A stretch of 64,000 nt of DNA from Streptomyces sp. CB09001 (GCF_003369795.1 NZ_CP026730.1:6935001-6999000); one strand, 5' to 3'. Counted from the first letter of the stretch, positions 28,377-37,080 are shown. Notes: generated by a model from the letters alone, not told the origin. Numbers and translations: made by a program.

Positions 28377-29102
28377 ATGTTCAGCCCCGAAGGCCCCACC
28401 CTGCGCGAACTCGCCGTCCAGGCACTGTCCTCGGTCGAGCGCGGCTACGACCTGCTCGCCCCGAAATTCGACCACACCCCGTACCGGACGCCGGACCGGG
28501 TGCTGGACGCCGTGGCCCGCGCGCTGGAGCCGCTGGGACCCTTCACCGCCGGACTCGACCTCTGCTGCGGCACCGGCGCGGGCGTGGACGTGCTCGCCCG
28601 GGTGTGCCGACAGGACGTGACCGGGCTGGACTTCAGCGCGGGAATGCTGGGCGTCGCGCGGCGGCGCACCCTGCCGCCGGGCCCGGCCGTCTCCTGGGTG
28701 CGTGCGGACGCCCGCGCCCTGCCCTTCGGCCCCGCCTTCGACCTCGTGGTGAGCTTCGGGGCGTTCGGCCACTTCCTGCCCCGCGAACTGCCGGGCCTGT
28801 TCGGCCAGGTGCGCTCCGTGCTCCGGCCGGACGGCTGCTTCGCCTTCCCCGTCGTCGCCCCGCCCCGGCCCGGCTCCCCGGGGTACTGGACGCTGCTCGG
28901 CTTCGACACGGCGATGCGGGTGCGCAACGCGCTGTGGCGGCCGCCGTTCGTCATGTACTACCGGACGTTCCGGCTCGGGGACGTGGGCCGCGAGCTGTCG
29001 CGGGCCGGCTTCCGGGCGGACCTGCACGCCCTGCCGGAGTTCGGACACCGCCCCGACGGCAGTCCGCGGGTCCGGCTCGTGGTGGCCCGGCGGCTCCCGT
29101 AG
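28377..29102 (+). CDS. Class I SAM-dependent methyltransferase
   Basis: The 241-residue protein has the SAM-binding glycine motif LDLCCGTGAGVDVLA (motif I), acidic residue in VTGLDFSAGML, the motif for RADARALPF and a motif IV region FDLVVSFGAFGHF. The substrate is unknown. The last third is hydrophobic in places (AMRVRNALWRPPFVMYYRTF). It starts at ATG 28377, 4 bp after the PadR stop, so the two are probably translationally linked. It may be a detoxification or secondary-metabolite enzyme controlled with the PadR gene. Confidence 0.87.
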   Translation: MFSPEGPTLRELAVQALSSVERGYDLLAPKFDHTPYRTPDRVLDAVARALEPLGPFTAGLDLCCGTGAGVDVLARVCRQDVTGLDFSAGMLGVARRRTLPPGPAVSWVRADARALPFGPAFDLVVSFGAFGHFLPRELPGLFGQVRSVLRPDGCFAFPVVAPPRPGSPGYWTLLGFDTAMRVRNALWRPPFVMYYRTFRLGDVGRELSRAGFRADLHALPEFGHRPDGSPRVRLVVARRLP

Positions 29103-29111
29103 GGCGCCGGG

Positions 29112-29876
29112 TCAGCCGGCCGCCGGCAGGGTGAACTCGTAGACCAGGGCGTCCTGTCGGGTGTCCACCAGCAGGTCCGTGATCTCCAGGGGGCGCGCGT
29201 ACTGGTCGTGCACCCGCCGCACGACCCGGACCGACGCGGCGTCGGGCTGGAGCGTGATGGTGTCCCGGTGATGCAGCGTCAGGCCCGCGCGGCGCATCCA
29301 GTCGTAGGCCCGCCGCAACTGCGCGCAGGCGACCCCGTCGGCCCGGTCGCGGTAGCGGGCCAGTTCCTCGACCTCGGCGAGCGCCACGGCGGAAAACGAT
29401 GTCACCGCCGTCCGCCTGCCGTTGCCCCCGGCCGCCGCCGACGTGTAGTGGTGCACCAGGGTCGGCCGGCCGGGCACCAGCCCCAGCGCCGCGGCGTGCT
29501 CCGGCGGCGGGGCGCCCCAGACGACGGAGGCGCGGTCGCCGGTACGCGGCTCCGCCGCCCGGGCGCCCACCGGGAAGACCAGGGGAGCCGGACTTCCGGC
29601 CGGCGGCCCCGGCAGGGCGACATGACTGCCCCGTCGGTCGGTGGTGAGCAGACCGTCCCGGCGCAGCAGGTCCAGCGCCTGCCGCACGGTCTCCCGGCTG
29701 ACTCCGAAGTGCTCCGCCAGCCGGCGCTCGCCGGGCAGCCGTTCACCCGGGGGGACGGTCCCGTCGCGCAACTCGCCGAGCAGCTGGTCCGCCACCCGTC
29801 GGTACAGGGGCGGCGTTGCGTCGGCGGGGGACGGATCGGCGGGGGGCTGCTGGTCGTGCGGGATGGTGCGGGCCAT
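29112..29876 (-). CDS. GntR/HutC-family regulator with UTRA domain
   Basis: The 254-residue protein has an N-terminal winged helix (LLGELRDGTVPPGERLPGERRLAEHFGVSRETVRQAL) and a C-terminal UTRA ligand domain, with the family feature of a final EFTLPAAG. Such HutC-group proteins sense small molecules such as phosphorylated sugars or urocanate. Sequence differs clearly from DasR, so it is not the DasR orthologue. TGGTCTAAACCA lies 64-75 bp upstream of its start, close to the dre consensus, suggesting autoregulation or DasR control. It converges with the methyltransferase gene (9-bp gap). Confidence 0.88.
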   Translation of the reverse strand: MARTIPHDQQPPADPSPADATPPLYRRVADQLLGELRDGTVPPGERLPGERRLAEHFGVSRETVRQALDLLRRDGLLTTDRRGSHVALPGPPAGSPAPLVFPVGARAAEPRTGDRASVVWGAPPPEHAAALGLVPGRPTLVHHYTSAAAGGNGRRTAVTSFSAVALAEVEELARYRDRADGVACAQLRRAYDWMRRAGLTLHHRDTITLQPDAASVRVVRRVHDQYARPLEITDLLVDTRQDALVYEFTLPAAG

Positions 29877-29940
29877 GCCGCGCCTCCTGTTGATGACGTA
29901 CGGTAGCCGCGTGGGCTCGGTGCGCCACCAGGATTACCAT

Positions 29941-29952
29941 TGGTCTAAACCA
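29941..29952. promoter_or_regulatory. dre-like site before the GntR/UTRA gene
   Basis: TGGTCTAAACCA differs at one central base from the core of the DasR element, TGGTCTAGACCA. It lies 65 bp upstream of the start of the HutC-type regulator gene and 48 bp before the end of the esterase gene. It is a candidate for autoregulation by that protein or for DasR binding. Confidence 0.6.
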
Positions 29953-30000
29953 GCGGGGAAGTCCGGTCCGCCGGTTCGGCCGAAACACCACCCACGAACC

Positions 30001-30969
30001 TCAGGCGTGGCGGCTCAGCCAGCGCAGCTTCGCGGCCTCCTGGTACGGCCCGCCGCCCTCGTGATCGTTGAAGTCGTACACCTCGATCGTCCGGTCCTCG
30101 TGCGTCCAGGCGTTGAACGCGGCGAAAACGGTCGAGGGCGGGCAGGTCTGGTCCTCCAGGGCGGCCGAGAACAGGGCCGGGGCCCGGCCCCGCGCCGCGA
30201 AGTGCACGCCGTCGAAGTAGGACAGCGTGCGCAGCGCGTCCCCGGTCCGGCCGCGGTGGGTCTTCAGGTACAGGCCGACCTCACGGTAGGGGTGCCGGTC
30301 GGTGAGCGTGGTCGCGCGCGGGAAGTCGCACAGGAACGGCACGTCCGGCGCGACGGCCACCAGGTCCGGCACCAGGCCGCCCACCGCGATCGTGATGCCG
30401 CCGCCCTGGCTCGCGCCCAGCGCGACCGTACGGGCCGGGTCGGTCAGCGGGTGCGAACGGGCCGCCTCGACCGCGCGCACGGCGTCGGTGAAGACCCGGC
30501 GGTAGTAGTAGTTCTCCGGAGCGTCCAGACCGCGGGTCATGAACCCCGGGTACGCGGGCGTGCCGCCGACGGGGTCCGCGGTGCCGCCACCGCCGCCCCA
30601 GGCGCTGCCCTGGCCCCGGGTGTCCATCACGAAGTGGGCCCGGCCGGTGGACGCCCACAGCAGGTGCTCGTGCGGCAGCCCGCGCCCGCCGCCGTACCCG
30701 ACGAACTCCACGACCAGCGGCAACGGCTCGGCCGCCGCGGCCGGCAGGATCAGCCAGCCCTTCACCGGGTGGCCGCCGAACCCGGCGAACGTCACGTCGT
30801 ACACCCGCACCGTGGACAGTCCCGTGTCGACCGGTTCGAACCGGGCGTCCAGATCGTGCTCGCGGGCCTCGGCGAGCGTCTTGCTCCAGAACGCGTCGAA
30901 GTCCTCGGGTTCGGCCGACGCGCTGCGGTAGGCGTGGAGCTCGTCGAGCGGAAGGTCGAACAGGGCCAT
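30001..30969 (-). CDS. Second acetylxylan esterase-family (AXE1) hydrolase
   Basis: The 322-residue hydrolase is a paralogue of the esterase at 11892. The catalytic Ser is in GASQGGGITI, Asp in ALEDQTCPPSTVF, His in FNDHEGGGPY, and the N-terminal EFVGYGGGRGLPHEHLLWA is nearly the same. No signal peptide is present, so it should act on imported acetylated sugars or oligosaccharides. The ATG at 30969 begins MALFDLPLDEL. An upstream frame extension is antisense to other sequence. No obvious operon partners are present. Confidence 0.92.
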   Translation of the reverse strand: MALFDLPLDELHAYRSASAEPEDFDAFWSKTLAEAREHDLDARFEPVDTGLSTVRVYDVTFAGFGGHPVKGWLILPAAAAEPLPLVVEFVGYGGGRGLPHEHLLWASTGRAHFVMDTRGQGSAWGGGGGTADPVGGTPAYPGFMTRGLDAPENYYYRRVFTDAVRAVEAARSHPLTDPARTVALGASQGGGITIAVGGLVPDLVAVAPDVPFLCDFPRATTLTDRHPYREVGLYLKTHRGRTGDALRTLSYFDGVHFAARGRAPALFSAALEDQTCPPSTVFAAFNAWTHEDRTIEVYDFNDHEGGGPYQEAAKLRWLSRHA

Positions 30970-31088
30970 CGAGAACCGCCTTCGCGGAGAGACGCAGCAG
31001 ACCGAACGGATGATCACACGGTACGTGAGCGGCTCGCGGAAACACCAGGTCCGGCCGCCCCTCGGGAACCGCGCGGGCGGGGGTGCCG

Positions 31089-31673
31089 TCAGGCCCGGCG
31101 GTGGGTCCACTGCGGCTCCGTGAGCGCCCAGTCGCGGTCCCACTCCGCCATCCGGTGACGCAGGGCCACCGCGCGTACGGCGCGGTGCGCGAGGAACACG
31201 GTGAGCACCGTCCCGATGGTGGTGAACGAACCGATGGTGGCGCTGTGCTGCCAGATCTCGGCGCCGTCCGAGGGCGGGGGCACGCTCTGGCCGTGGGAGT
31301 CCAGCCACACGTCGACGGTGTCACCGTGCCGGGTGTCGGCCGGCACCCGCGCCGTGGTGCTCTTCTCCGTGCCGTCCGGTGCCTTCCAGTGGACGGTCGC
31401 ACGGTAGGAGTGCTGTCCGCCGAGCTGTCCCGTCGAGAGGGTGCCGGGGGTGCGGTCCACCACCGTGGCCCGGACCTCGTGCCGCTCCGCCCGCTGCTCG
31501 GCGACGATCGCCTGCGCCTGCCCGTAGCCCCACCACGCGGTGGCGGCACCGAGCGCCGGCGCGGCCACGAACAGCAGGAGGGCGAAGACCACCGCGGTCC
31601 ACGCCTCGACGACGTCCGACCGGCGCCGCAGCGGATTGCGTCGCAGGCGCCAGCCGCGTACCCGGGTTCGCAT
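31089..31673 (-). CDS. Rv1733c-like membrane protein
   Basis: The 194-residue protein has two membrane segments (about residues 22-50 and 148-168) separated by an extracytoplasmic domain of about 95 residues. That domain contains YRATVHWKAPDGTEKSTTARVPADTRHGDTV followed by VDVWLDSHGQ. This matches the Rv1733c-type family of actinobacteria, whose function is unknown; the mycobacterial member belongs to the dormancy regulon. The N and C termini are basic and presumably cytoplasmic. It is a stand-alone gene with 119-bp and 150-bp flanking gaps. Confidence 0.78.
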   Translation of the reverse strand: MRTRVRGWRLRRNPLRRRSDVVEAWTAVVFALLLFVAAPALGAATAWWGYGQAQAIVAEQRAERHEVRATVVDRTPGTLSTGQLGGQHSYRATVHWKAPDGTEKSTTARVPADTRHGDTVDVWLDSHGQSVPPPSDGAEIWQHSATIGSFTTIGTVLTVFLAHRAVRAVALRHRMAEWDRDWALTEPQWTHRRA

Positions 31674-31823
31674 GTCGACCTCCCCGCGATCACCGCGACC
31701 GGAGGAGCGGACGGACGGCCGTCGAGCGCGGGGGCCGCCGCGCCTTCGTGTCGCGCCATGTGTGCGAGTGCCCGCACTGGACTGGTACCCAGTCCTGCGG
31801 GCTCGCTCACGAACCTGGCGGGA

Positions 31824-32606
31824 TCAGCCGAAGCGTTCGATCCGGATCCGGTCCACCGGCTGCCCGGCCGCCACCAGCAGCCGCGACGCGTGCTCCGCGA
31901 ACGCGTTCGACCCGCACACGTAGGCCTCCCAGCCACCGGCGGGCGGCTCGGCGAGGAGCGGCGCCACGTGCGCGGACGTCAGCCGGCCCACGGGCGTCCC
32001 GGCGGGCGCGGTGCGGGTGAACACCGGCGTCGTCTCCGCGCCGAACTCACGGGCGTAGATCAACTCCTCGGGGCCGCGCGCGGACACGAGGAGCCGCAGC
32101 GGCACGGTGAGCCCCCGCGCCCGGTGGTGCCGCACCATCGACATCAGCGGTACGACCCCGGACCCGGCGCCGAGCAGCAGGGCGGGCCGGTCACCGGGCC
32201 AGGCGAAGAAGCCGCTGAGCGGGCCGCGCACCTCGATCTCGTCGCCGGGCCGGGCCACCGTGTGGAACCAGCCGGACACCTCCCCGTCGGGCACCCGGTC
32301 CAGGGTCAGCTCGACGTGCCCGGACTCGTCCGGGGCGGACGCCAGCGAGTAGTGGCGCTGGGCGCGGTAGCCGTCCTGGGCGGTGAGCCGCAGCATCAGG
32401 TGCTGGCCGGGCAGGTGGCCCGCCCAGCCGGGCACCGCGAGGCGGAAGGTCGACGCGCGGGGCGTCTCGCGGCGGATCTCGGTGAGCGTGGCCGTCCGCC
32501 ACGCCCCGGCCACCCGGCCGTTCACCTCGATGCGCCCGGGCACGGCGAACCGCGTCGGGGGAGTGAAGGCCCCCGCCGCCGTCATGGGCGCGGCTGTCTC
32601 AGTCAC
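31824..32606 (-). CDS. FAD/NAD(P)-binding ferredoxin-reductase-type oxidoreductase
   Basis: The 260-residue flavoprotein has an FAD domain with the RXYS motif RHYSLAS and the GHLPGQHLML phosphate region. The NAD(P) domain has LLGAGSGVVPLMSM and the C-terminal YVCGSNAF. No 2Fe-2S domain is fused. GTG 32606 overlaps the end of the molybdopterin-oxidoreductase gene by 8 bp; an ATG at 32585 is an alternative. It is likely the electron-delivery partner for that enzyme. This is a recurrent pair in Streptomyces. Confidence 0.9.
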   Translation of the reverse strand: MTETAAPMTAAGAFTPPTRFAVPGRIEVNGRVAGAWRTATLTEIRRETPRASTFRLAVPGWAGHLPGQHLMLRLTAQDGYRAQRHYSLASAPDESGHVELTLDRVPDGEVSGWFHTVARPGDEIEVRGPLSGFFAWPGDRPALLLGAGSGVVPLMSMVRHHRARGLTVPLRLLVSARGPEELIYAREFGAETTPVFTRTAPAGTPVGRLTSAHVAPLLAEPPAGGWEAYVCGSNAFAEHASRLLVAAGQPVDRIRIERFG

Positions 32607-33204
32607 CGGAGTACCGCTGCTCCTCCCAGGGATTGCCGCGGGCGTGGTAGCCGTTCTGCTCCCAGAAGCCCGGCTCGTCGTGGTCGAGCAGCTCGAGCCC
32701 CGCGATCCACTTCACGCTCTTCCAGAAGTACAGGTGCGGGACCACCAGCCGTGCCGGACCGCCGTGCTCGGGGGCGAGCGGCGCTCCGCCGTACTCCCAC
32801 ACGACCCAGGCCCGTCCGCCGGTGAGGTCGGCGAGCGGCAGGTTCGCGGTGTAGCCGGTGTGCGCGTGGGCGACGGCGTGCGTGGCCGACGGCAGCGGTC
32901 CCGCCGCGTCCAGGAAGGCGTCCAGCGACACGCCCCCGAACCGCACCCCGAACTTCGACCAGCCGGTGACGCAGTGGATGTCGCCCGCGTACCCGGACGC
33001 CGGAAGCAGGCGGGCCTGCGCCAGGTCCCAGTTGCGGGGCTCGGCCACCAGACCGCCCACGCGGAAGGTCCAGTCGGCGGGCGCGATCTCGGGCGTGACC
33101 TCGGCGGACAGCACGGGCCAGTCGTCGCCCGCGTCGTACTGGCCGGGCGGCAGCCCCGGCCGGGCGGCGCGCGGACGCCCGGTGAAGCCTCGGGTGGTGT
33201 TCAT
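32599..33204 (-). CDS. Sulfite oxidase-like molybdopterin oxidoreductase
   Basis: The 201-residue protein is the compact YedY/sulfite-oxidase catalytic domain. The molybdenum-ligand cysteine is in DIHCVTGWSKFG. Also visible are AHTGYTANLPL and ARLVVPHLYFWKSVKWI. No Tat signal is evident at the N terminus (MNTTRGFTGR), so it may act in the cytoplasm. It is followed at an 8-bp overlap by a flavin reductase. The usual substrate of this small family is not known for actinobacteria. A MarR gene lies 50 bp upstream on the same strand and may regulate it. Confidence 0.9.
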   Translation of the reverse strand: MNTTRGFTGRPRAARPGLPPGQYDAGDDWPVLSAEVTPEIAPADWTFRVGGLVAEPRNWDLAQARLLPASGYAGDIHCVTGWSKFGVRFGGVSLDAFLDAAGPLPSATHAVAHAHTGYTANLPLADLTGGRAWVVWEYGGAPLAPEHGGPARLVVPHLYFWKSVKWIAGLELLDHDEPGFWEQNGYHARGNPWEEQRYSGD

Positions 33205-33254
33205 GCGGCGGGGCCTTTCGGGCCGTCGGGGCGGGCTGCCCGCGGCCGGCGTGA

Positions 33255-33791
33255 TCAGTGCGTACCCGTCCAACCGTACGTGTCCGGCGGCGCTGCCCGG
33301 TCCCGCTCCTGCTCCGGGGCCGCATCCGGCCACGCGTTGTACCGCTCCAGATACGCGGCGAAGCGGAGCAGCTCCTCCTCGGGCCAGTCGGCGAGCCGCT
33401 CCCGGAAGGCGGCCCGCCGGCGCTCGGTGACCCGGTCCAGGACGCGCCGTCCGGACGCGGTCAGATGCAGCACCTGGACGCGGTGGTCGTCCGGGTCGAC
33501 GCGCCGCTCGATCAGTCCGGCGCGCTCCAGGGCGGACACCTGGCGGCTGACGGTGGACTTGTCCAGGGCGTAGTGGGCGGCCAGATCCGTGGCCCGGCGG
33601 CCGTCCCGCTCCTCCAGATGCCCGAGCAACGTGTAGGACACCAGTGACAGCTCCGGGTGCATGCGTCCCGCCGAGGCGCGGGCCCGGCGGGCGAAGACCG
33701 TCATCTCGCGCTGGATGGTCTCCACGGCCGCGTCCGCGGGGCATCCGCCGGGAACGACGGTCGTCTCGTCCGGTGTCTCGGCAGCCGTCAC
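33255..33791 (-). CDS. MarR-family regulator
   Basis: The 178-residue winged-helix regulator has LSLVSYTLLGHLEERDGRRATDLAAHYALDKSTVSRQVSAL as its DNA-binding core, with recognition helix DKSTVSRQV and wing VDPDDHRVQVLHLTASG. The start is GTG 33791 with GGAGGAG just upstream. It precedes the molybdopterin enzyme/flavin reductase pair on the same strand (50-bp gap), so it is probably part of and regulator of that operon. It is divergent from the PrmC-like gene across a 262-bp region with strong RNA structure. Confidence 0.9.
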   Translation of the reverse strand: MTAAETPDETTVVPGGCPADAAVETIQREMTVFARRARASAGRMHPELSLVSYTLLGHLEERDGRRATDLAAHYALDKSTVSRQVSALERAGLIERRVDPDDHRVQVLHLTASGRRVLDRVTERRRAAFRERLADWPEEELLRFAAYLERYNAWPDAAPEQERDRAAPPDTYGWTGTH

Positions 33792-33896
33792 AGCTCCTCC
33801 TCCGCGTTGCTGGTTGCACAGTACAACTCTGACGCGGAGGTCGCGGGAGCCGACGACGTGCGGGAGGCCCTCGTGGTCTGATCATTGGGGTAATGT

Positions 33897-34047
33897 GTCC
33901 GACGGCCGCGGATTGCCCCGGCCGTCGGACGACTGGGAGGTGAGACCGATTACCGCTGTGTCGGCCCGGGTGCTCTCACCTCACGGCAGTGCGGTCACCG
34001 GAAACAGGTGATCGCGAGAGCGCCCTTCGGTTCCCGAAAGGCTCTCG
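33897..34047 (+). promoter_or_regulatory. Highly structured 5' leader before the PrmC-like gene
   Basis: Four perfect or near-perfect stems line up in 150 bp: GTCCGACGGCC with GGCCGTCGGAC (33897-33930), GAGGTGAGA with TCTCACCTC (33937-33982), GGTCACC with GGTGATC (33993-34013), and GAGAG...CTCTC around CCTTCGG/CCGAAAGG (34016-34047). A possible 23-codon GTG frame (33940-34011) overlaps the middle stems. I recognise no known riboswitch. It may be a cis-regulatory RNA or attenuator, or an independent small RNA. A TAATGT box lies at 33891-33896. Confidence 0.5.
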
Positions 34048-34053
34048 GCTTCC

Positions 34054-34896
34054 ATGCCTCCCACTCTCCCCGCTTCGCCCACCCCGGCGTCCTCCTCCGC
34101 CGTCTCCGCTCTCTTCTCGGCGTCCCTCCCGTCGCGTGACGCCGTCGTGGCCGCGCTGCGCGCCGCCGGCTGCGTCTTCGCCGAGGACGAGGCCGCGCTC
34201 CTCCTGACCACCGCCCGCACCGCCGCCGAACTCACCGCACTGGTCGACCGCCGCGTCAGCGGCCTGCCCCTCGAACTCGTCCTGGGCTGGGCCGAGTTCC
34301 GCGGCCTGCGCATCGCGGTCGCCCCCGGTGTCTTCGTGCCCCGCCGCCGGACCGAGTTCCTGGTCTCCGAGGCCCTGGCCCACGCACCGGACGCGACCGT
34401 CGTCGTGGACCTGTGCTGCGGGTCCGGGGCCGTCGGAGAGGCGCTGGCGGCCGCCCTGGACCGGCCCGAGGTGCACGCCGCCGACGTCGATCCGGCCGCC
34501 GTGCGCTGCGCCCGCGGCAACCTCGCGGACGCGGGCGGCCGGGTGTACGCCGGTGACCTGTTCGACGCGCTGCCCGACGCGCTGCGCGGCCGGGTGGACG
34601 TCCTCGCGGCCAACGTGCCCTACGTGCCCACCGGCGAGGTCGCCCTGCTGCCCGCCGAGGCCCGCGACCACGAACCGCTGGTCGCCCTCGACGGCGGCAC
34701 CGACGGCCTCGACGTGCTGCGCAGGGTCGCGGCCGCGGCGCCCGGCTGGCTCGCCCCGGGCGGCTGCCTGCTGGTCGAGACGAGCGAACGCCAGGCACCC
34801 GACGCCGTCGACGCCTTCACCCGGGCCGGTCTGACGACCCGCCTGGCGGTCTGCGAGGAGCTGTACGCCCATGTGGTGATCGGCGTCAGGGACTGA
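34054..34896 (+). CDS. PrmC-like protein-(glutamine-N5) methyltransferase family
   Basis: The 280-residue SAM methyltransferase has the N-terminal helical domain and motif I VVVDLCCGSGAVGEAL. The substrate-binding NPPY of PrmC is replaced by NVPYVP (the side-chain-binding Asn, Pro and Tyr are partly kept). EARDHEPLVALDGGTDGLD matches the family. These enzymes methylate glutamine of GGQ motifs in release factors, but Streptomyces usually has a separate canonical prmC, so this is a paralogue with unknown target. Its stop is 11 bp inside the end of the convergent phosphatase gene. A structured leader precedes it. Confidence 0.85.
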   Translation: MPPTLPASPTPASSSAVSALFSASLPSRDAVVAALRAAGCVFAEDEAALLLTTARTAAELTALVDRRVSGLPLELVLGWAEFRGLRIAVAPGVFVPRRRTEFLVSEALAHAPDATVVVDLCCGSGAVGEALAAALDRPEVHAADVDPAAVRCARGNLADAGGRVYAGDLFDALPDALRGRVDVLAANVPYVPTGEVALLPAEARDHEPLVALDGGTDGLDVLRRVAAAAPGWLAPGGCLLVETSERQAPDAVDAFTRAGLTTRLAVCEELYAHVVIGVRD

Positions 34897-36994
34897 GCGT
34901 CTCGCCGCCGCGCCGCGCCGGTGGTGTGGCCCGGGCGATCAGCAGGGCCACGTCGTCGGAGTTCTCCGGCTCGTGCAGGGTGCGCAGCAGCAGGTCGCAG
35001 ACCTCCTCCAGCGGGCGGTCCGGACCCTCCAGCAGGGCGAGGAGCGCGTCCAGCCGCTCGTCCAGCGGATGCCTGCGCGTCTCGACCAGGCCGTCGGTGT
35101 AGAAGACCAGCCGGTCGCCCGGTTCCAGGCCGACCTCGGTGGTGGAGAAGGCGACGCCGCCCACCCCGAGCGGCACCCCGGTGGGCAGGTCGAGCAGCTC
35201 GGGCGGCCGGCCGGCCCGCAGACGGACCGGGGGCAGGTGCCCGGCGTTGGCGATCAGGCACCGGCGCCGGTGCGGATCGTGGACGGCGTACAGGCAGGTG
35301 GCGATGGCCTGGTCCAGGCCCGCCGTGGTCCGCTCCAGGTGCCCGAGCAACTGCGCGGGGTCCAGCTCCAGGGCGGCCAGCGTGTTCGTCGCGGTGCGCA
35401 GCCGCCCCATGGAGGCCGCCGCCGCGATCCCGCTGCCCATCACGTCGCCCACCACGAGCGCGGTCCGGCCGCCCGCCAGCTCGATCACGTCGAACCAGTC
35501 GCCGCCGACCTCGCTGGTGCCCCCGGCCGGCTGGTAGCGGGAGGCGACCTCGAGACCGCCCGTCACCGGCGGATGGCTCGGCAGCAGGCTGCGCTGCAGG
35601 GTGAGGGCGGTGTCGCGGGCGTTCTGGTACCAGCGGGCGTTGTCGATCTGCAGCGCCGCCCGCGCGGCCAGCTCCCGGGCCAGCAGCAGGTCGTCCTCGT
35701 CGAACGGCAGGGGGTTGGAGATCCGCTTCAGCTCCAGGGCGCCGAGCACCTCGCCCCGCGCGATCAGCGGCACGGCCAGGTACGAGTGGACGCCCGCCCC
35801 GCGCAGCAGCTCGGCCGCCTCCGGCGAGCGGGCGATGCGTCCCAGGTCCTCCCGCGTCACCCGGGCCACCATCACCGGCCGGGCGGTGCGCACGCACTCG
35901 GTGACCAGGCGGTCCGGTCCGTAGCGGGCGACGCCGCCGGGCGGATCGGCGGCCCGCAGGGAGTCCCGCGCCCCGTCGTCCGCGCGAACGGCCAGCGCCC
36001 TGATCACCGCCGGTTCGGCCGGACCCAGGGTGCTGCGCCGGCCCCCCACCACGGCGTCCAGCAGATCCACGGCGGCGACGTCCGCGAGGCCGGGAACGGC
36101 CACGTCGGCCAGCTCGTACGCGGTGCGGTCCAGCCGCAGCGTGGTGCCGATCCGGGCGGAGGCGTCCGCCACGGCGGCGAGCCTGCGCCGCGCGCCCTCG
36201 GCCTCGGCGGCCGTCCGGTACTGCTCGGTCACGTCGACGACCGAGACGGCCACGCCCAGCACGGCCCCCAGGGCGTCCTCCAGCCGGTACAGCGACACCG
36301 ACCAGGCGTGCTCCTCGTCCGGATCGGCGGGAGTCCGCCCGGTCGCGGGCTGGTCGACGACCGGACGTCCGGTCTCCAGCACCCCGCGCGCCGCCGCCTC
36401 CAGCGGGTCGGCGTCCACCTGCGGCAGCAGCTCACGGATCGTCCGGCCGAGGTGGTCCTCGGCGGGGATGCCGTTGAGCCGCTCCAGGGCCGGGTTGACC
36501 GAGACGTACCGCAGCTCGGTGTCCAGGACGGCCAGCCCGATCGGGGACTGCATGATCACCCTCGTGGACAGGGCCACGTCCCGCTCCAGCCGGCGGACCA
36601 TCGACTGGTCGGCCGCGAGCCCCAGGGCGTAGACGTCCCCGTGGTCGTCGAGCAGCCGCATGTTGCGGAACTCCACCAGCCGGGTGCCGCCGTCCTTGTG
36701 CCGGACGGGGAAGGCGCCCGCCCAGCTCCGGCCGGTCTTCATGACGTCCCCGAACAGCTTCACGACCAGGTCGAGATGGCGTTCGTCGACCATGATGCGG
36801 GCGGCGTACTGCCCCAGCGCCTCCGGTGCGGACCAGCCGAACAGCTCCTCGGCCTGCGGGCTCCACAGGACGATCCGGCCCTCGGCGTCCAGCACGATCG
36901 AGGCGACGTTCAGCAGGTCGAGCAGCCCACTGGGCCGCACCGGTCCGCGCGGCGACGGCTCGCCCTCGAACCCGGCAGACCCCGCTGCAGCCAT
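34886..36994 (-). CDS. PAS-PAS-GAF-PP2C (SpoIIE-type) serine phosphatase
   Basis: The 702-residue signalling protein starts with two PAS domains (about 25-150 and 165-270), the second beginning VIMQSPIGLAVLDTELRYV. A GAF domain spans about 285-455 (LAVPLIARGEVLGALELKR), and a SpoIIE/RsbU PP2C phosphatase from about 470 onward has GGDWFDVIELAGGRTALVVGDVMGSG and NSDDVALLIAR. No HATPase kinase domain is attached. Family members dephosphorylate anti-sigma antagonist proteins in stress signalling. I start at ATG 36994 with a GGGG-rich leader. An upstream ATG (37147) would add two 11-residue repeats. Confidence 0.9.
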   Translation of the reverse strand: MAAAGSAGFEGEPSPRGPVRPSGLLDLLNVASIVLDAEGRIVLWSPQAEELFGWSAPEALGQYAARIMVDERHLDLVVKLFGDVMKTGRSWAGAFPVRHKDGGTRLVEFRNMRLLDDHGDVYALGLAADQSMVRRLERDVALSTRVIMQSPIGLAVLDTELRYVSVNPALERLNGIPAEDHLGRTIRELLPQVDADPLEAAARGVLETGRPVVDQPATGRTPADPDEEHAWSVSLYRLEDALGAVLGVAVSVVDVTEQYRTAAEAEGARRRLAAVADASARIGTTLRLDRTAYELADVAVPGLADVAAVDLLDAVVGGRRSTLGPAEPAVIRALAVRADDGARDSLRAADPPGGVARYGPDRLVTECVRTARPVMVARVTREDLGRIARSPEAAELLRGAGVHSYLAVPLIARGEVLGALELKRISNPLPFDEDDLLLARELAARAALQIDNARWYQNARDTALTLQRSLLPSHPPVTGGLEVASRYQPAGGTSEVGGDWFDVIELAGGRTALVVGDVMGSGIAAAASMGRLRTATNTLAALELDPAQLLGHLERTTAGLDQAIATCLYAVHDPHRRRCLIANAGHLPPVRLRAGRPPELLDLPTGVPLGVGGVAFSTTEVGLEPGDRLVFYTDGLVETRRHPLDERLDALLALLEGPDRPLEEVCDLLLRTLHEPENSDDVALLIARATPPARRGGETLSP

Positions 36995-37080
36995 TCCACG
37001 CCCCGCCTTCACCGTCCCACGCGGCACGCCCTTCGCCGCCGCCCCCCCTGTTCTACCGCGTTCCACCGCGCGAAGGGCCG

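Noticed and set aside
29112..29876. Calling the HutC-type regulator DasR
   Set aside because: It shares domain type and length with DasR but differs clearly in sequence as I remember it, and it lies away from the das/nag genes.
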